Assembly (NCBI RefSeq): GCF_900157365.1
Contig: NZ_FUEZ01000003.1
Coordinates: forward strand, 992,001 to 1,056,000
Direction: 5' to 3'
Source: Mycobacterium numidiamassiliense
GTDB lineage: Bacteria > Actinomycetota > Actinomycetes > Mycobacteriales > Mycobacteriaceae
Length of the DNA stretch: 64,000 nucleotides
Part shown: in pieces, positions 51,329-59,765 of the stretch
Layout: each line of letters opens with the position of its first letter
Numbering within the stretch: the first letter of the stretch is position 1
Position numbers and translations under genes: made by a program
Notes under the pieces: model-generated
What the model was told of the DNA's origin: nothing
The model's input: only the letters and a program-made list of their open reading frames with translations
Database searches by the model: none

Positions 51329-53029
51329 GTGAGTCAGAGCAGCGACGACGCACCGACCGGTCCCATCGCCGGCGCCCGCGCAACGCAGTCACCCGCCGGC
51401 CCGCAGCGGACCGCTGGGCAGCCGAGACCCGCCGGGCTACATCCGCAGGCCGGGCTGCACCCGCAGGCCGGGCCATCGCGCCGCTGGACCATGGTGGTCA
51501 AGGGGAAGGCGGCCGGCCTGCTGATCGTCGGCCTGCTGCTGCCGTGGAATCTGTATTTCGGCATCGGAATCCCGGACAGCAACACGACCCTGTTCGCGGT
51601 GTTGGGTGCGGTGACGCTGCTTTCCCTGATTGCCGTTGCCCTGCCGGCTGCGAAGCCAGGGGCAAACCGGGTTCGGTTGGCGCTCAACGTCCCCTACCTG
51701 CTGCTGGTACTTGCCTTCGTCGGCTTCGACGTGTTCGAAACCGTCCGATTCGGTGGCACTGTGAACGTGCCGGGTGGCGTCGGGCCGGGCGCGTGGCTGG
51801 GCATCGCCGGCGCGTTGCTGAGTGCGCAACCGGCGATCACCGGGGCCACCGAGGACGGGGCGTTCGGCCGGTGGGCGGGGTCCGCCCGGATCATCGGCTA
51901 CGCGTCGATAGTCCTCGCGACGGCCAGCTTCGGCTTCAACCTGTACTGGCGGGTGCGCTACGCGTTGCACGGCCCTGGCGATTCCGCCCAGTTCGGCAAA
52001 CAGAACATCGCGGTCATCGCCACCGCGGTGGTCTACGGCGTCGTCGCGTTGATCGCCGTGGTCGTCGCGTCGCGGTGGCTTGTTCGCAGTTCCAAGGGTT
52101 CTCGGCTGGAAACCGTCGCCCTCGGCGCGTCGACGGTGGTCGCCGGGATCATCGTGTGGCTCCTGCCCGTCGGTCGTGACATCGATGCGTTCCACGGCAT
52201 CGCGCAGAACACCTCGACGGCCGGGGTGGGGTTCGAGGGGTATCTGGCGTGGGCGGCGGCCGCGGCGATTTTCGCGCCGCGCGCCCTGGCCCGTCAGCGC
52301 CATCCGTCGACGACCGAAGAGAACGCGTGGCGGACCGCAGCCCGAAATGGCTTGCTGCTCATCGCCGTCTGGTGCCTGGGGTCGCTGCTGATGCGGATCG
52401 ACGATCTGGCCGTCGCGGTGACGCTGGACTACCCGTACTCGCGATACGACACCCTGGTGCTGGCGGCCTTCGATCTGGTTACCGCGGTCCTGGCCATCTG
52501 GCTGCGCATCAACCTGGTCAACGAGAGCCTGTCGGCGCGACTGACCTCGTCGCTGTGCGGGGTTGTCGCGACGCTGAGCATCGCCCGCGTCGTGGTAGGC
52601 GTCGCCCTGGCGCCGCGATTCGCCGAGCCACCCACTGCCGTCGCCGAAAACCCGGTCTACGGAAACGATCTCGCCCAACAGATCACCAGCACCTTCGACG
52701 TGACGCTCGGCGTGCTGGCCGTGTGCATCCTCGTGGCAGCGATCATCACCGGGCACTTCAGCGGTCGCCGGCTGCGGCGCCAACAGCGCCGCGCCACTCG
52801 CAAACGCGTTGCGCCGGCCGGCGCTCCCCCACCACCGGTGGCCGAGCAGACGACCCGCATCCCGGTCCCCGGAGCCGCACCGCCGTCGGCCGCGGCCACC
52901 ACCCGCATCCAAACCGGGCCGCCGACAACGCAATTGGCGCAGGGGCCGCGGATCTTCCGGGGCGACGACTCGACCACGGGGCAGATCCCGGTGCCCAAGC
53001 CCCAGATCTACCGGCCGCCGAACTCTTAA
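51329..53029 (+). CDS. Large integral membrane protein, Rv0537c-like
   Basis: The 566-residue protein has a hydrophilic Pro/Gly-rich N-terminus (1-52, containing a repeated AGLHPQ), about ten membrane segments (about 58-500), and a basic then Pro/Thr-rich cytoplasmic tail (about 500-566). It starts at GTG 51329 after GGGGGG. No catalytic motif is evident. It is conserved as Rv0537c beside galE3 and the PT-rich gene. Its end overlaps the convergent galE3 end by 4 bp. The function is unknown; a role in the cell envelope is likely from topology and neighbours. Confidence 0.82.
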   Translation: MSQSSDDAPTGPIAGARATQSPAGPQRTAGQPRPAGLHPQAGLHPQAGPSRRWTMVVKGKAAGLLIVGLLLPWNLYFGIGIPDSNTTLFAVLGAVTLLSLIAVALPAAKPGANRVRLALNVPYLLLVLAFVGFDVFETVRFGGTVNVPGGVGPGAWLGIAGALLSAQPAITGATEDGAFGRWAGSARIIGYASIVLATASFGFNLYWRVRYALHGPGDSAQFGKQNIAVIATAVVYGVVALIAVVVASRWLVRSSKGSRLETVALGASTVVAGIIVWLLPVGRDIDAFHGIAQNTSTAGVGFEGYLAWAAAAAIFAPRALARQRHPSTTEENAWRTAARNGLLLIAVWCLGSLLMRIDDLAVAVTLDYPYSRYDTLVLAAFDLVTAVLAIWLRINLVNESLSARLTSSLCGVVATLSIARVVVGVALAPRFAEPPTAVAENPVYGNDLAQQITSTFDVTLGVLAVCILVAAIITGHFSGRRLRRQQRRATRKRVAPAGAPPPPVAEQTTRIPVPGAAPPSAAATTRIQTGPPTTQLAQGPRIFRGDDSTTGQIPVPKPQIYRPPNS

Positions 53030-54066
53030 CGCAGCGGCGCGAAGGCGAACTCGCGCAGGCCCGCACGCGGATCGACGGCCGCACGGAAACCCAGCACCGC
53101 GGCGGCCCGGCCGGGGTCCGCGACGATATGGCGCACGTCGCCGCTGCGATACTGCCCGGTCACGACCGGGCGCACCGAACCGTCGCGCGCCTCGCACAGC
53201 GCGCCGGCCACCTCCAGGATGGAAATGGGCCGTCCCGAGCAGACGTTGACCGCCGTGAAACCGGAGCCGCCGTCCGCCAGGAAGCCGGCCGCCGCCAGGT
53301 TGGCCGCGGCCACGTCGTCGACGTGGACGAAATCACGCATCTGCCCGCCGTCCTCGAAAACCCTTGGTGGATCGCCCTTTTCCAACGACGAACGGAAGAT
53401 CGCGGCCACTCCGGAGTAGGGGGTGTCGCGTGGCATGCCAGGACCGTAGACATTGTGGTAGCGCAGCGCCACCACCGAGCCCCCCGTCGACTCCGACCAG
53501 GCCAGCGCGTAGTGCTCCTGAGCGGTCTTGCTGGCCGCGTACAGGCTGCGCGGCCGCAGCGCCGCATCCTCGTTGACGAGCTGCCAGCGCAACTCCTCGC
53601 CGCCGAGGGGGCAGCGGTGCTCGAAGATCCCCGCGTCGAGGTCGGCGCGGCTGCGCGGCAGCGGGTCGATCGATCCGTGCTCGGGACACCGATAGCGCCC
53701 CTGCCCGTAGACCACCATCGACGACGCCAGCACCAGACGCCGCACCCCGGCGGCGAACATCTGGGCCAGCAGCACGGTGGTGGCGAGGTCGTTGTGGCCG
53801 CCGTAGGCCGGCGCGTCTGCGGCGTTCACGCCGGCACCCACCATCGCGGCCTGATGACACACCAGGTCCACCCCGTCCAGCAGCGGTGCCAACGCCTCGG
53901 CATCGCGGACGTCGACGAGTTGACATCCCTTCGGCAACAAGGAATTTGGGCCGTGCGCAGCGGGCAGCAACAGGTCGACGCCGACCACGTCGTGACCCGC
54001 GGCCCGTAGGGCCACAGCCACCCGCGACCCGATGAAGCCGGCCGCGCCGGTGAGCAGCACCCTCAT
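53026..54066 (-). CDS. galE3: UDP-glucose/galactose-4-epimerase family protein, GalE3-like
   Basis: The 346-residue extended SDR has the NAD loop TGAAGFIGSRVAVA (about 6-19), catalytic SSMVVYGQG and YAASKTAQEHY, and the substrate part YHNVYGPGMPRDTPYSG. The ATG at 54066 gives the exact length I recall for Rv0536 and overlaps the MTA phosphorylase stop by 4 nt. The frame further upstream is rejected as out of frame with that gene. It interconverts an NDP-hexose; whether it serves the distant galTK pair or surface glycans is open. Confidence 0.9.
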   Translation of the reverse strand: MRVLLTGAAGFIGSRVAVALRAAGHDVVGVDLLLPAAHGPNSLLPKGCQLVDVRDAEALAPLLDGVDLVCHQAAMVGAGVNAADAPAYGGHNDLATTVLLAQMFAAGVRRLVLASSMVVYGQGRYRCPEHGSIDPLPRSRADLDAGIFEHRCPLGGEELRWQLVNEDAALRPRSLYAASKTAQEHYALAWSESTGGSVVALRYHNVYGPGMPRDTPYSGVAAIFRSSLEKGDPPRVFEDGGQMRDFVHVDDVAAANLAAAGFLADGGSGFTAVNVCSGRPISILEVAGALCEARDGSVRPVVTGQYRSGDVRHIVADPGRAAAVLGFRAAVDPRAGLREFAFAPLR

Positions 54067-54857
54067 GGCAGCTCGAAGGGCAGCGTGACGCCGGTGTGCG
54101 CGAGGCAGTGCGTGCAGTCGCGGTCGACGGCGATCCGGCCGATCGCCGCGCGCACCAGCTTTTTGAACAGGCCCATGTTCTTTTCGAATTGCGCAAAGAC
54201 GTCGACGGCCTTCACACCCTCCCCCGCGGCAATCCCCGCGTCCAGATCGGTCACCAAAGCGACTGCCGCATAGCATATTTCGAGCTCCCTGGCCAGCACC
54301 GCCTCCGGATAGCCGGTCATGTTCACGAGGGAGAACCCGGCCGAGGCGAACCACTGACTTTCGGCTCGCGTGGAAAACCGCGGCCCCTGGATCACCACCA
54401 TGGTGCCGCCGTCGACCACGCCGGGCAGGCCGGTGACCGCGGCGCGCAACGTCGGGCAGTACGGGTCAGCGAAATCGACGTGGATGGCCCCGGAATCGAA
54501 ATAGGTGTCGGCGCGGCCGGAGGTTCGGTCCACCAGCTGGTCGGGCACCACCACGGCACCCGCGCCGTGGTCGGGGGTCAGGCTGCCCACCGCACACGGC
54601 GCCAGAACGCGGCGCACGCCCAGCGTGCGCAAGGCCCACATGTTGGCGCGGTATGGCACGGTGTGCGCCGAGAATTCATGGCTCGCGCCGTGCCGGGGCA
54701 GGAACGCGACGTCATGCTCGCCGATGGTGCCGACGGTGATCGCGGCGCTGGGCGCACCGTACGGGGTGTCGGGGGTGACCGTGCGGACCTCCGCATCGAA
54801 GAACGTGTAGAAACCGCTACCGCCGATCACTCCGAGCATCCGCCCATTGTGATGCAT
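54063..54857 (-). CDS. mtnP: S-methyl-5'-thioadenosine phosphorylase
   Basis: MTAP splits methylthioadenosine into adenine and methylthioribose-1-phosphate, salvaging a by-product of SAM use. The 264-residue protein has GVIGGSGFY (about 9-17), [14 protein letters not shown] (phosphate site), [16 protein letters not shown] and [14 protein letters not shown]. The ATG at 54857 gives the same length as Rv0535; ATG 54839 is an alternative. The upstream part of the open frame lies in menA and is rejected. It is divergent from menA by 16 bp and coupled to galE3. Confidence 0.93.
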   Translation of the reverse strand: MHHNGRMLGVIGGSGFYTFFDAEVRTVTPDTPYGAPSAAITVGTIGEHDVAFLPRHGASHEFSAHTVPYRANMWALRTLGVRRVLAPCAVGSLTPDHGAGAVVVPDQLVDRTSGRADTYFDSGAIHVDFADPYCPTLRAAVTGLPGVVDGGTMVVIQGPRFSTRAESQWFASAGFSLVNMTGYPEAVLARELEICYAAVALVTDLDAGIAAGEGVKAVDVFAQFEKNMGLFKKLVRAAIGRIAVDRDCTHCLAHTGVTLPFELP

Positions 54858-54873
54858 AGGGCAGGATGGCCTG

Positions 54874-55746
54874 GTGGCCAGTGTTGCGCAGTGGATCTCG
54901 GGTGCGCGGCCGCGGACGCTGCCCAATGCGGTGGCACCGGTCATCGCGGGCACCGGCGCGGCGGCCTGGCTGCACTCGGCCGTGTGGTGGAAGGCGCTGC
55001 TGGCGCTCACCGTCGCGCTCGCCCTGATCATCGGCGTCAACTACGCCAACGACTACTCCGACGGCGTCCGGGGCACCGACGACAACCGGGCCGGCCCGGT
55101 GCGCCTGGTGGGCGCACGGCTGGCCTCCCCCCGATCGGTGCTGGCCGCGGCGGTGACCAGCCTGGCGGCGGGCGCGGCGGCGGGCCTGGCGCTCGCGCTG
55201 CTGTCCGCACCGTGGCTGATCGCGGTGGGGGCCGCCTGCATCGCGGGGGCGTGGCTGTACACCGGCGGATCCAGGCCCTACGGCTATGCCGGCTTTGGTG
55301 AGGTCGCGGTTTTCGTGTTCTTCGGCCTGGTCGCCGTGCTCGGCACCCAGTACACCCAGGCATTGCGGGTGGACTGGGTCGGCCTGGTACTGGCGGTGTC
55401 CATCGGGGCGCTGTCGTCGGCGGTGCTGGTGGCCAACAACCTCCGCGACATCCCGACCGACACCGAGTCGGGCAAGATCACCCTGCCGGTGCGCCTGGGC
55501 GATGCCCGCACCCGGGTGCTCTACCAAGCGCTGCTGGCCGTTGCCGGGGTGCTGACGCTGGTGCTGATGCTGGCGACGCCGTGGTGTGCCGTCGGGTTGG
55601 CGGCCACGCCGCTGGCGCTGCGCGCCGCGAAGCCGGTGCGGACCGGCCGTGGCGGGCCCGAGCTCATTCCGGTGTTGCGCGACACCGGACTGGCCATGCT
55701 GGTGTGGGCCGTCGCGGTGGCGGCGGCCTTGACGCTGGCCCGCTGA
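54874..55746 (+). CDS. menA: 1,4-Dihydroxy-2-naphthoate polyprenyltransferase
   Basis: MenA attaches the polyprenyl chain to the naphthoate ring in the membrane. The 290-residue UbiA-family protein has about nine membrane segments, the first Asp motif [15 protein letters not shown] (about 56-70) that binds diphosphate with Mg, and the second motif [14 protein letters not shown] (about 189-202). The start GTG 54874 is 16 bp from the divergent mtnP start. It is equivalent to Rv0534c and is an established antimycobacterial target. It is the only gene between mtnP and fabH. Confidence 0.95.
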   Translation: MASVAQWISGARPRTLPNAVAPVIAGTGAAAWLHSAVWWKALLALTVALALIIGVNYANDYSDGVRGTDDNRAGPVRLVGARLASPRSVLAAAVTSLAAGAAAGLALALLSAPWLIAVGAACIAGAWLYTGGSRPYGYAGFGEVAVFVFFGLVAVLGTQYTQALRVDWVGLVLAVSIGALSSAVLVANNLRDIPTDTESGKITLPVRLGDARTRVLYQALLAVAGVLTLVLMLATPWCAVGLAATPLALRAAKPVRTGRGGPELIPVLRDTGLAMLVWAVAVAAALTLAR

Positions 55747-55870
55747 GCAGCATTGACTGAGCTCGCGGAGAACCTGAGCTCAACGCGCATCGACGGATCC
55801 CATAACAATGAGGGTTGACTTCGGCCCCTGTTTCGCCGCTAGCTGGATGAACACCGAGCGAGGAGCGCAA

Positions 55871-56878
55871 ATGTTGCAGATCGCCGCGACCAGTGGGCCC
55901 ACGAACATCGGATTGCTGAGTGTCGGGGCCTACCGCCCCGAGCGGGTGGTCACCAACGACGAGCTGTGTCAAAACATCGACTCATCCGACGAGTGGATCT
56001 ATTCACGCACCGGCATCAAGACGCGCCGTTTCGCGGCCCGCCACGAATCCGCCGCTTCGATGGCGATCGAGGCAAGCCGAGAGGCGATCGCCAAGGCCTC
56101 ACTCGCGGCGGCCGACATCGACGGCGTGATCGTCGCCACCAGCACCCATTTCCTGCAGACCCCGCCGTGTGCGCCGGAGGTCGCCACGGGGCTGGGCGCG
56201 ACGGGCATCTCCGCGTTCGACATCGGGGCGGGGTGCGCCGGCTTCGGGTACGCGCTCGGCGTCGCCGCCGACATGATCCGCGGCGGCAGCGCCGCCAAGA
56301 TGCTGGTGATCGGCACGGAGAAACTGTCGCCCACGGTGGACATGCTGGACCGCACCAACTGCTTCATCTTCGCCGACGGCGCGGCCGCGGTGGTGGTGGG
56401 TGAGACGCCGGAGCAGGGCATCGGACCGACCGTGGCGGGCAGCGACGGCGAACAGGTGAATGCCATCCGCCAGGACATCGACTGGATCGACTACATGGAC
56501 GAACCCACCGGCCCGCGCCCGTTCCTTCGGCTGGAAGGCAGCGCGGTGTTCCGTTGGGCCGCATTCGAGATGGGCAAGGTCGGGCGCCAGGCCATGGACG
56601 CCGCGGGCGTCCGGCCCGACGAGATCGACGTGTTCATCCCGCATCAGGCAAATGCCCGCATCAACGAAGTGCTGACCAAGAACCTCGAGCTGCGCTCGGA
56701 CGCGGTGCTGGCCAACGACATCGAGCACACCGGAAACACGTCCGCGGCGTCCATTCCGCTGGCGATGGCCCAACTCCTGGCGACCGGGGCGGCCAAGGGC
56801 GGCGATCTGGCCCTGCTGATCGGATACGGCGCGGGCCTGAGCTACGCAGCGCAGGTCGTGCGGCTGCCCAACGGCTAA
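55871..56878 (+). CDS. fabH: Beta-ketoacyl-ACP synthase III (FabH)
   Basis: FabH links FAS-I to FAS-II by condensing long acyl-CoA with malonyl-AcpM in mycolic acid synthesis. The 335-residue enzyme keeps the triad: Cys in [10 protein letters not shown] (about 112-121), His in [11 protein letters not shown] and Asn in [10 protein letters not shown], plus [13 protein letters not shown] at the end. The ATG 55871 follows AGGAG and gives the same length as Rv0533c; the frame upstream to 55808 is not homologous. Its stop overlaps the convergent Rv0531-type gene. M. tuberculosis has PE_PGRS6 next to it; here no such gene exists. Confidence 0.95.
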   Translation: MLQIAATSGPTNIGLLSVGAYRPERVVTNDELCQNIDSSDEWIYSRTGIKTRRFAARHESAASMAIEASREAIAKASLAAADIDGVIVATSTHFLQTPPCAPEVATGLGATGISAFDIGAGCAGFGYALGVAADMIRGGSAAKMLVIGTEKLSPTVDMLDRTNCFIFADGAAAVVVGETPEQGIGPTVAGSDGEQVNAIRQDIDWIDYMDEPTGPRPFLRLEGSAVFRWAAFEMGKVGRQAMDAAGVRPDEIDVFIPHQANARINEVLTKNLELRSDAVLANDIEHTGNTSAASIPLAMAQLLATGAAKGGDLALLIGYGAGLSYAAQVVRLPNG

Positions 56879-57264
56879 GAGCCCGACTCCTCGTCACCGT
56901 CCGCGCCGGGTTCGTCGTCGACGGCCTCACCGCGCAGCCGGGCCTGCAGTTGATCGCGTTCGGCGCGCCGGCGTTCGCCGGCGATCGCGAGCGCGGCCGT
57001 CGCGCGGCGACGCTGCCGGCCGAACAGCCAGATCCCGAGTGGCATCGCGATGATCAGACCGAACAGCGCCGCGACGGCGATCGGGAACTCGCTGACCCCG
57101 AGCAACCGCGCCGCCAGGTAGATCGCGCCGGTCAGCACGACGACCAGCAGCAGCCGCGCCACCGCGTACCCCACCACATCGAGAAGCACGCGATCTTTGG
57201 CGGCGTCGTCCGCGTTGTGCGCGGACGGGTCTCCAGTGCTGTTGCCGCTCGGCCCTTCTGACAC
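56875..57264 (-). CDS. DUF4229-type small membrane protein, Rv0531-like
   Basis: The 129-residue protein has a polar N-terminus (1-25), two membrane segments (about 29-50 and 60-80) and a charged Arg/Glu-rich tail, as in the DUF4229 family. The start is GTG 57264, without a ribosome site; TAGGCT lies 6 nt upstream on the minus strand, so a leaderless mRNA is likely. It is convergent with fabH (stops overlap) and divergent from the 50-residue protein. The function is unknown. Confidence 0.82.
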   Translation of the reverse strand: MSEGPSGNSTGDPSAHNADDAAKDRVLLDVVGYAVARLLLVVVLTGAIYLAARLLGVSEFPIAVAALFGLIIAMPLGIWLFGRQRRRATAALAIAGERRRAERDQLQARLRGEAVDDEPGADGDEESGS

Positions 57265-57285
57265 GGTACGAGCCTACGGCGCGGG

Positions 57286-57291
57286 TATATT
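57286..57291 (+). promoter_or_regulatory. -10 element for the 50-residue membrane protein
   Basis: TATATT is a strong mycobacterial -10. Transcription would start near 57298, just at the AAGGAGG (57297-57303) ribosome site, so the leader is only about 10 nt. Confidence 0.5.
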
Positions 57292-57308
57292 CGGCAAAGG
57301 AGGTGTAG

Positions 57309-57461
57309 ATGCTCTACCTGCTGATCGTCCTGGTGTTGGGGACGCTCGTTTACATTGGCTGGCGCGCGGCGCGGTCACAGACCCACCGAGCGAAGAGCCG
57401 CGTCATCGGGCCCGACGACGATCCAGATTTCCTCCGTCGATTAGGACGCGGGGACGACTAA
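57309..57461 (+). CDS. 50-residue single-pass membrane protein (Rv0530A-like)
   Basis: The product has one membrane helix (about 2-18, LYLLIVLVLGTLVYIGW) and a basic then acidic cytoplasmic tail ending DDPDFLRRLGRGDD. The ribosome site AAGGAGG is 5 nt before the ATG and ideal. M. tuberculosis has an annotated small ORF at this place (Rv0530A, from memory), which supports coding. It is convergent with the EspI-like ATPase, 6 bp apart. Proteins of this type often assist a membrane complex; cytochrome c maturation genes are near, but a link is inference. Confidence 0.8.
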   Translation: MLYLLIVLVLGTLVYIGWRAARSQTHRAKSRVIGPDDDPDFLRRLGRGDD

Positions 57462-57467
57462 CCTCCG

Positions 57468-58748
57468 TTAGCTCAGGCCCAAGTTCGGCTGGTCGCCGGG
57501 AAACCCTTCGGCCACAACGGCGGCCAGCTCGGTGAGCGCTTCGCGCGTCTGCCTTCGCAGTTGCCCCAGCGAGATCTCGCCGCCCTCGTCGAGATGGGCG
57601 TCGTAGGGCACCAACCGCACCGCGCGGCAGCGCCGCGAGAAGTGATCGATGACCTTGGTCATGTCGACCTTGCCGGTCTTCGGCCGCACCGCGTTGATGA
57701 CCGCGATCGAGTTGCGGACCAGCGCTTCGTGGCCGTGTGCGTCCAGCCAGTCCAGCGTCGCCGAGGCGCTGCGCGCGCCGTCGATCGAGCCAGAGGCGAC
57801 CACGATCAGCAGGTCGGCGTTCTCCAGCACCGACGACATCGCCGAATGCAGCAGCCCGGGGCCGCAGTCGGTGAGCACCAGGCCGTAGTACCGCTCCAGG
57901 ATGTCCAGGGTGCGGCTGTAGTCGTCAGCGCTGAATGCCTCCGAGATGGCCGGATCGGTCTCCGAGGCGAGGATTTCCAGCCCGGTCGGGGCCTTCGAGG
58001 TGTAGCGGCGGACGTCGCTGTAGCGCTCGATGGTGCCGGCGTCGTGCAGCAGCTGGCGCACCGTGGACGTCGTCTCCAACGGAATTTTCTGGCTCAGCGT
58101 GCCGCGGTCGGGGTTGGCGTCGACGGCCACCACCCGGTCGCCGCGGACGGTGGCGAAGGTCGCCCCCAGCGTCGCGGCGATGGTGGTCTTGCCGACGCCG
58201 CCCTTCAGTGACACCACCGCGACGCGGTAGCTACCGCGCAGCGGCCGGTTGATCGACGCGACCAGGTTGTTGTGGCGCGCCGCGCGTGGGCTCTCGCCGA
58301 GGTTGATCAGCTGGCCGGAGGCCAAATAGAGCCACCGGCGCCAGCCCTCCGAGGGCGGCGGCTTGATCGGGCGCAACAGCATGCCGGTGGACAGTTCCGG
58401 GTACGGCGTGTGCGGCAGGTGCTCGGGCCGGTAGGGCGCGGGCTGCGACTCGGTGCGCGGCGCGTCGGGTGGGCCGCTGTAGTAGGCGCCGTAGGCGGTC
58501 GGGTCCATTCGCGGTATCCCGGTGACCGGAGTGGAATCCCAGGGCGGCAGCCCGGCCGGCGGGGGCGCCTCACGACGTTCTGAGCCGGGGACGCGCCGCT
58601 CGGTGCGGAATCCCGCGAACGCGCGCGTCGGTGCGTCGCCGCCGTCCGCGGGCGGCTGGCCCGGGTGCTGCTGAGGATCTTGTGGCATCTCCGTCGTCGG
58701 ATGCTCGGGCGCCCCCACGCCGCTGGTTGTCTGCTCGGACACGTGCAC
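57468..58748 (-). CDS. EspI/MinD-like SIMIBI ATPase, Rv0530-like
   Basis: The 426-residue protein has a Pro-rich disordered N-terminus (1-125), a GWRRWLYLASGQLINLG segment (about 134-150), and a ParA/MinD ATPase domain with deviant Walker A VSLKGGVGKTT (about 179-189), switch VAVDANPDRG and Walker B LVLTDCGPGLL. This order is the same as in EspI (Rv3876) of the ESX-1 secretion locus. No ESX genes are near; the downstream neighbour is the resC gene. It starts at GTG 58748 and is equivalent to Rv0530. A role in positioning or regulating a membrane machine is likely. Confidence 0.88.
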   Translation of the reverse strand: MHVSEQTTSGVGAPEHPTTEMPQDPQQHPGQPPADGGDAPTRAFAGFRTERRVPGSERREAPPPAGLPPWDSTPVTGIPRMDPTAYGAYYSGPPDAPRTESQPAPYRPEHLPHTPYPELSTGMLLRPIKPPPSEGWRRWLYLASGQLINLGESPRAARHNNLVASINRPLRGSYRVAVVSLKGGVGKTTIAATLGATFATVRGDRVVAVDANPDRGTLSQKIPLETTSTVRQLLHDAGTIERYSDVRRYTSKAPTGLEILASETDPAISEAFSADDYSRTLDILERYYGLVLTDCGPGLLHSAMSSVLENADLLIVVASGSIDGARSASATLDWLDAHGHEALVRNSIAVINAVRPKTGKVDMTKVIDHFSRRCRAVRLVPYDAHLDEGGEISLGQLRRQTREALTELAAVVAEGFPGDQPNLGLS

Positions 58749-58787
58749 TTACCCCCTGTGCGTCTTACTTCAGTCGGTTCCTAGCCG

Positions 58788-59765
58788 TCACCCCACGCCC
58801 GCATACGAATGCAGACCCACCGTCACCAGGTTAACGAAGAACAAATTGAAGACCATTGCCACGAACCCCGCCACATTGATCCAGGCGGCCTTGCGGTCCC
58901 GCCAACCCGCGGTTGACCTGGCATGCAGGTACGCCGCATAGATGACCCAGGCCACGAACGACACCGTCTCCTTGGGATCCCAGCCCCAATATCTGCCCCA
59001 CGCCTCTTCGGCCCAGATTGCGCCGAAGATCACACCGAAGCCGAAGACCGGGAACGCGAAGATCGTGGTGCGGTAGGCGATGCGGTCCAGGGTCTGCGCG
59101 TCGGGGAATCGCTGTATCACCCGCGCAAGTGCGCCCTCCGCGGACGGTTCGCCCAGCCCGGACGTCTTCAGCAGGAACAGGATGCTGGCGATGCCGGCGA
59201 CCAGGAACACACCCGAACCCAGGCTGACCACCGAGACGTGGATGGGCAGCCAGTAGGACTGCAGGGCGGGCATCACCGGCGCGGCATTGGTGTACAGCCA
59301 GCGTCCGGACACCGTGAGCAGGATCAGCACCGGGAGAAGCAGGAAGACCCAGAGTGGGCGGTATTGCGGGCGGCGCAGCACGATCGCCCCGGCGATCAAC
59401 CCGCACATGCAGGTCAGGTTGATGAACTCGTACATGTTGCCCCAGGGCACCCGCATGGTGGCGAGCCCGCGTAGCACGATGCAGGTCAGCAGCAACCCGA
59501 TGCCGAGATAGGTGACGGCCAGGCCGGCCCGTCCGACGCGCTCGTCGAACGGCCGCTGCGGGGCCTCCTCGACGATGCCCGGGGCCGTGCTGTCGGCGGA
59601 AACCGCGCCGATCAGGACCCCGGCGCGGTGGTCTGAGCGCCGGGCGCCGACGTAGGCCAGCTCGAAGGCCAGCAGCAGCAGCGCGACGACCAGGGCCACC
59701 ACCGCCGAGGTGAATGCCCAGTCGGAGTAGCGCGCCAGGCCGATGTTGACGTGCAGGGTATTCAT
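58788..59765 (-). CDS. ccsA: Cytochrome c synthase subunit ResC/CcsA
   Basis: ResC (CcsA) with ResB forms the system II synthase that exports heme and attaches it to apocytochrome c outside the membrane. The 325-residue protein has about eight membrane segments and the tryptophan-rich WWD signature in EEAWGRYWGWDPKET (about 251-265), with a His before and after for heme. The ATG 59765 overlaps the resB stop (ATGA), so they are coupled. It is equivalent to Rv0529 and the last gene of the operon. Confidence 0.94.
   Translation of the reverse strand: MNTLHVNIGLARYSDWAFTSAVVALVVALLLLAFELAYVGARRSDHRAGVLIGAVSADSTAPGIVEEAPQRPFDERVGRAGLAVTYLGIGLLLTCIVLRGLATMRVPWGNMYEFINLTCMCGLIAGAIVLRRPQYRPLWVFLLLPVLILLTVSGRWLYTNAAPVMPALQSYWLPIHVSVVSLGSGVFLVAGIASILFLLKTSGLGEPSAEGALARVIQRFPDAQTLDRIAYRTTIFAFPVFGFGVIFGAIWAEEAWGRYWGWDPKETVSFVAWVIYAAYLHARSTAGWRDRKAAWINVAGFVAMVFNLFFVNLVTVGLHSYAGVG

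Noticed and set aside
51437..54009. Long minus- and plus-strand frames of about 586 residues across 51.4-54.0 kb
   Set aside because: They are GC-rich shadows of the membrane protein and galE3, Arg/Gly-rich and without domains.
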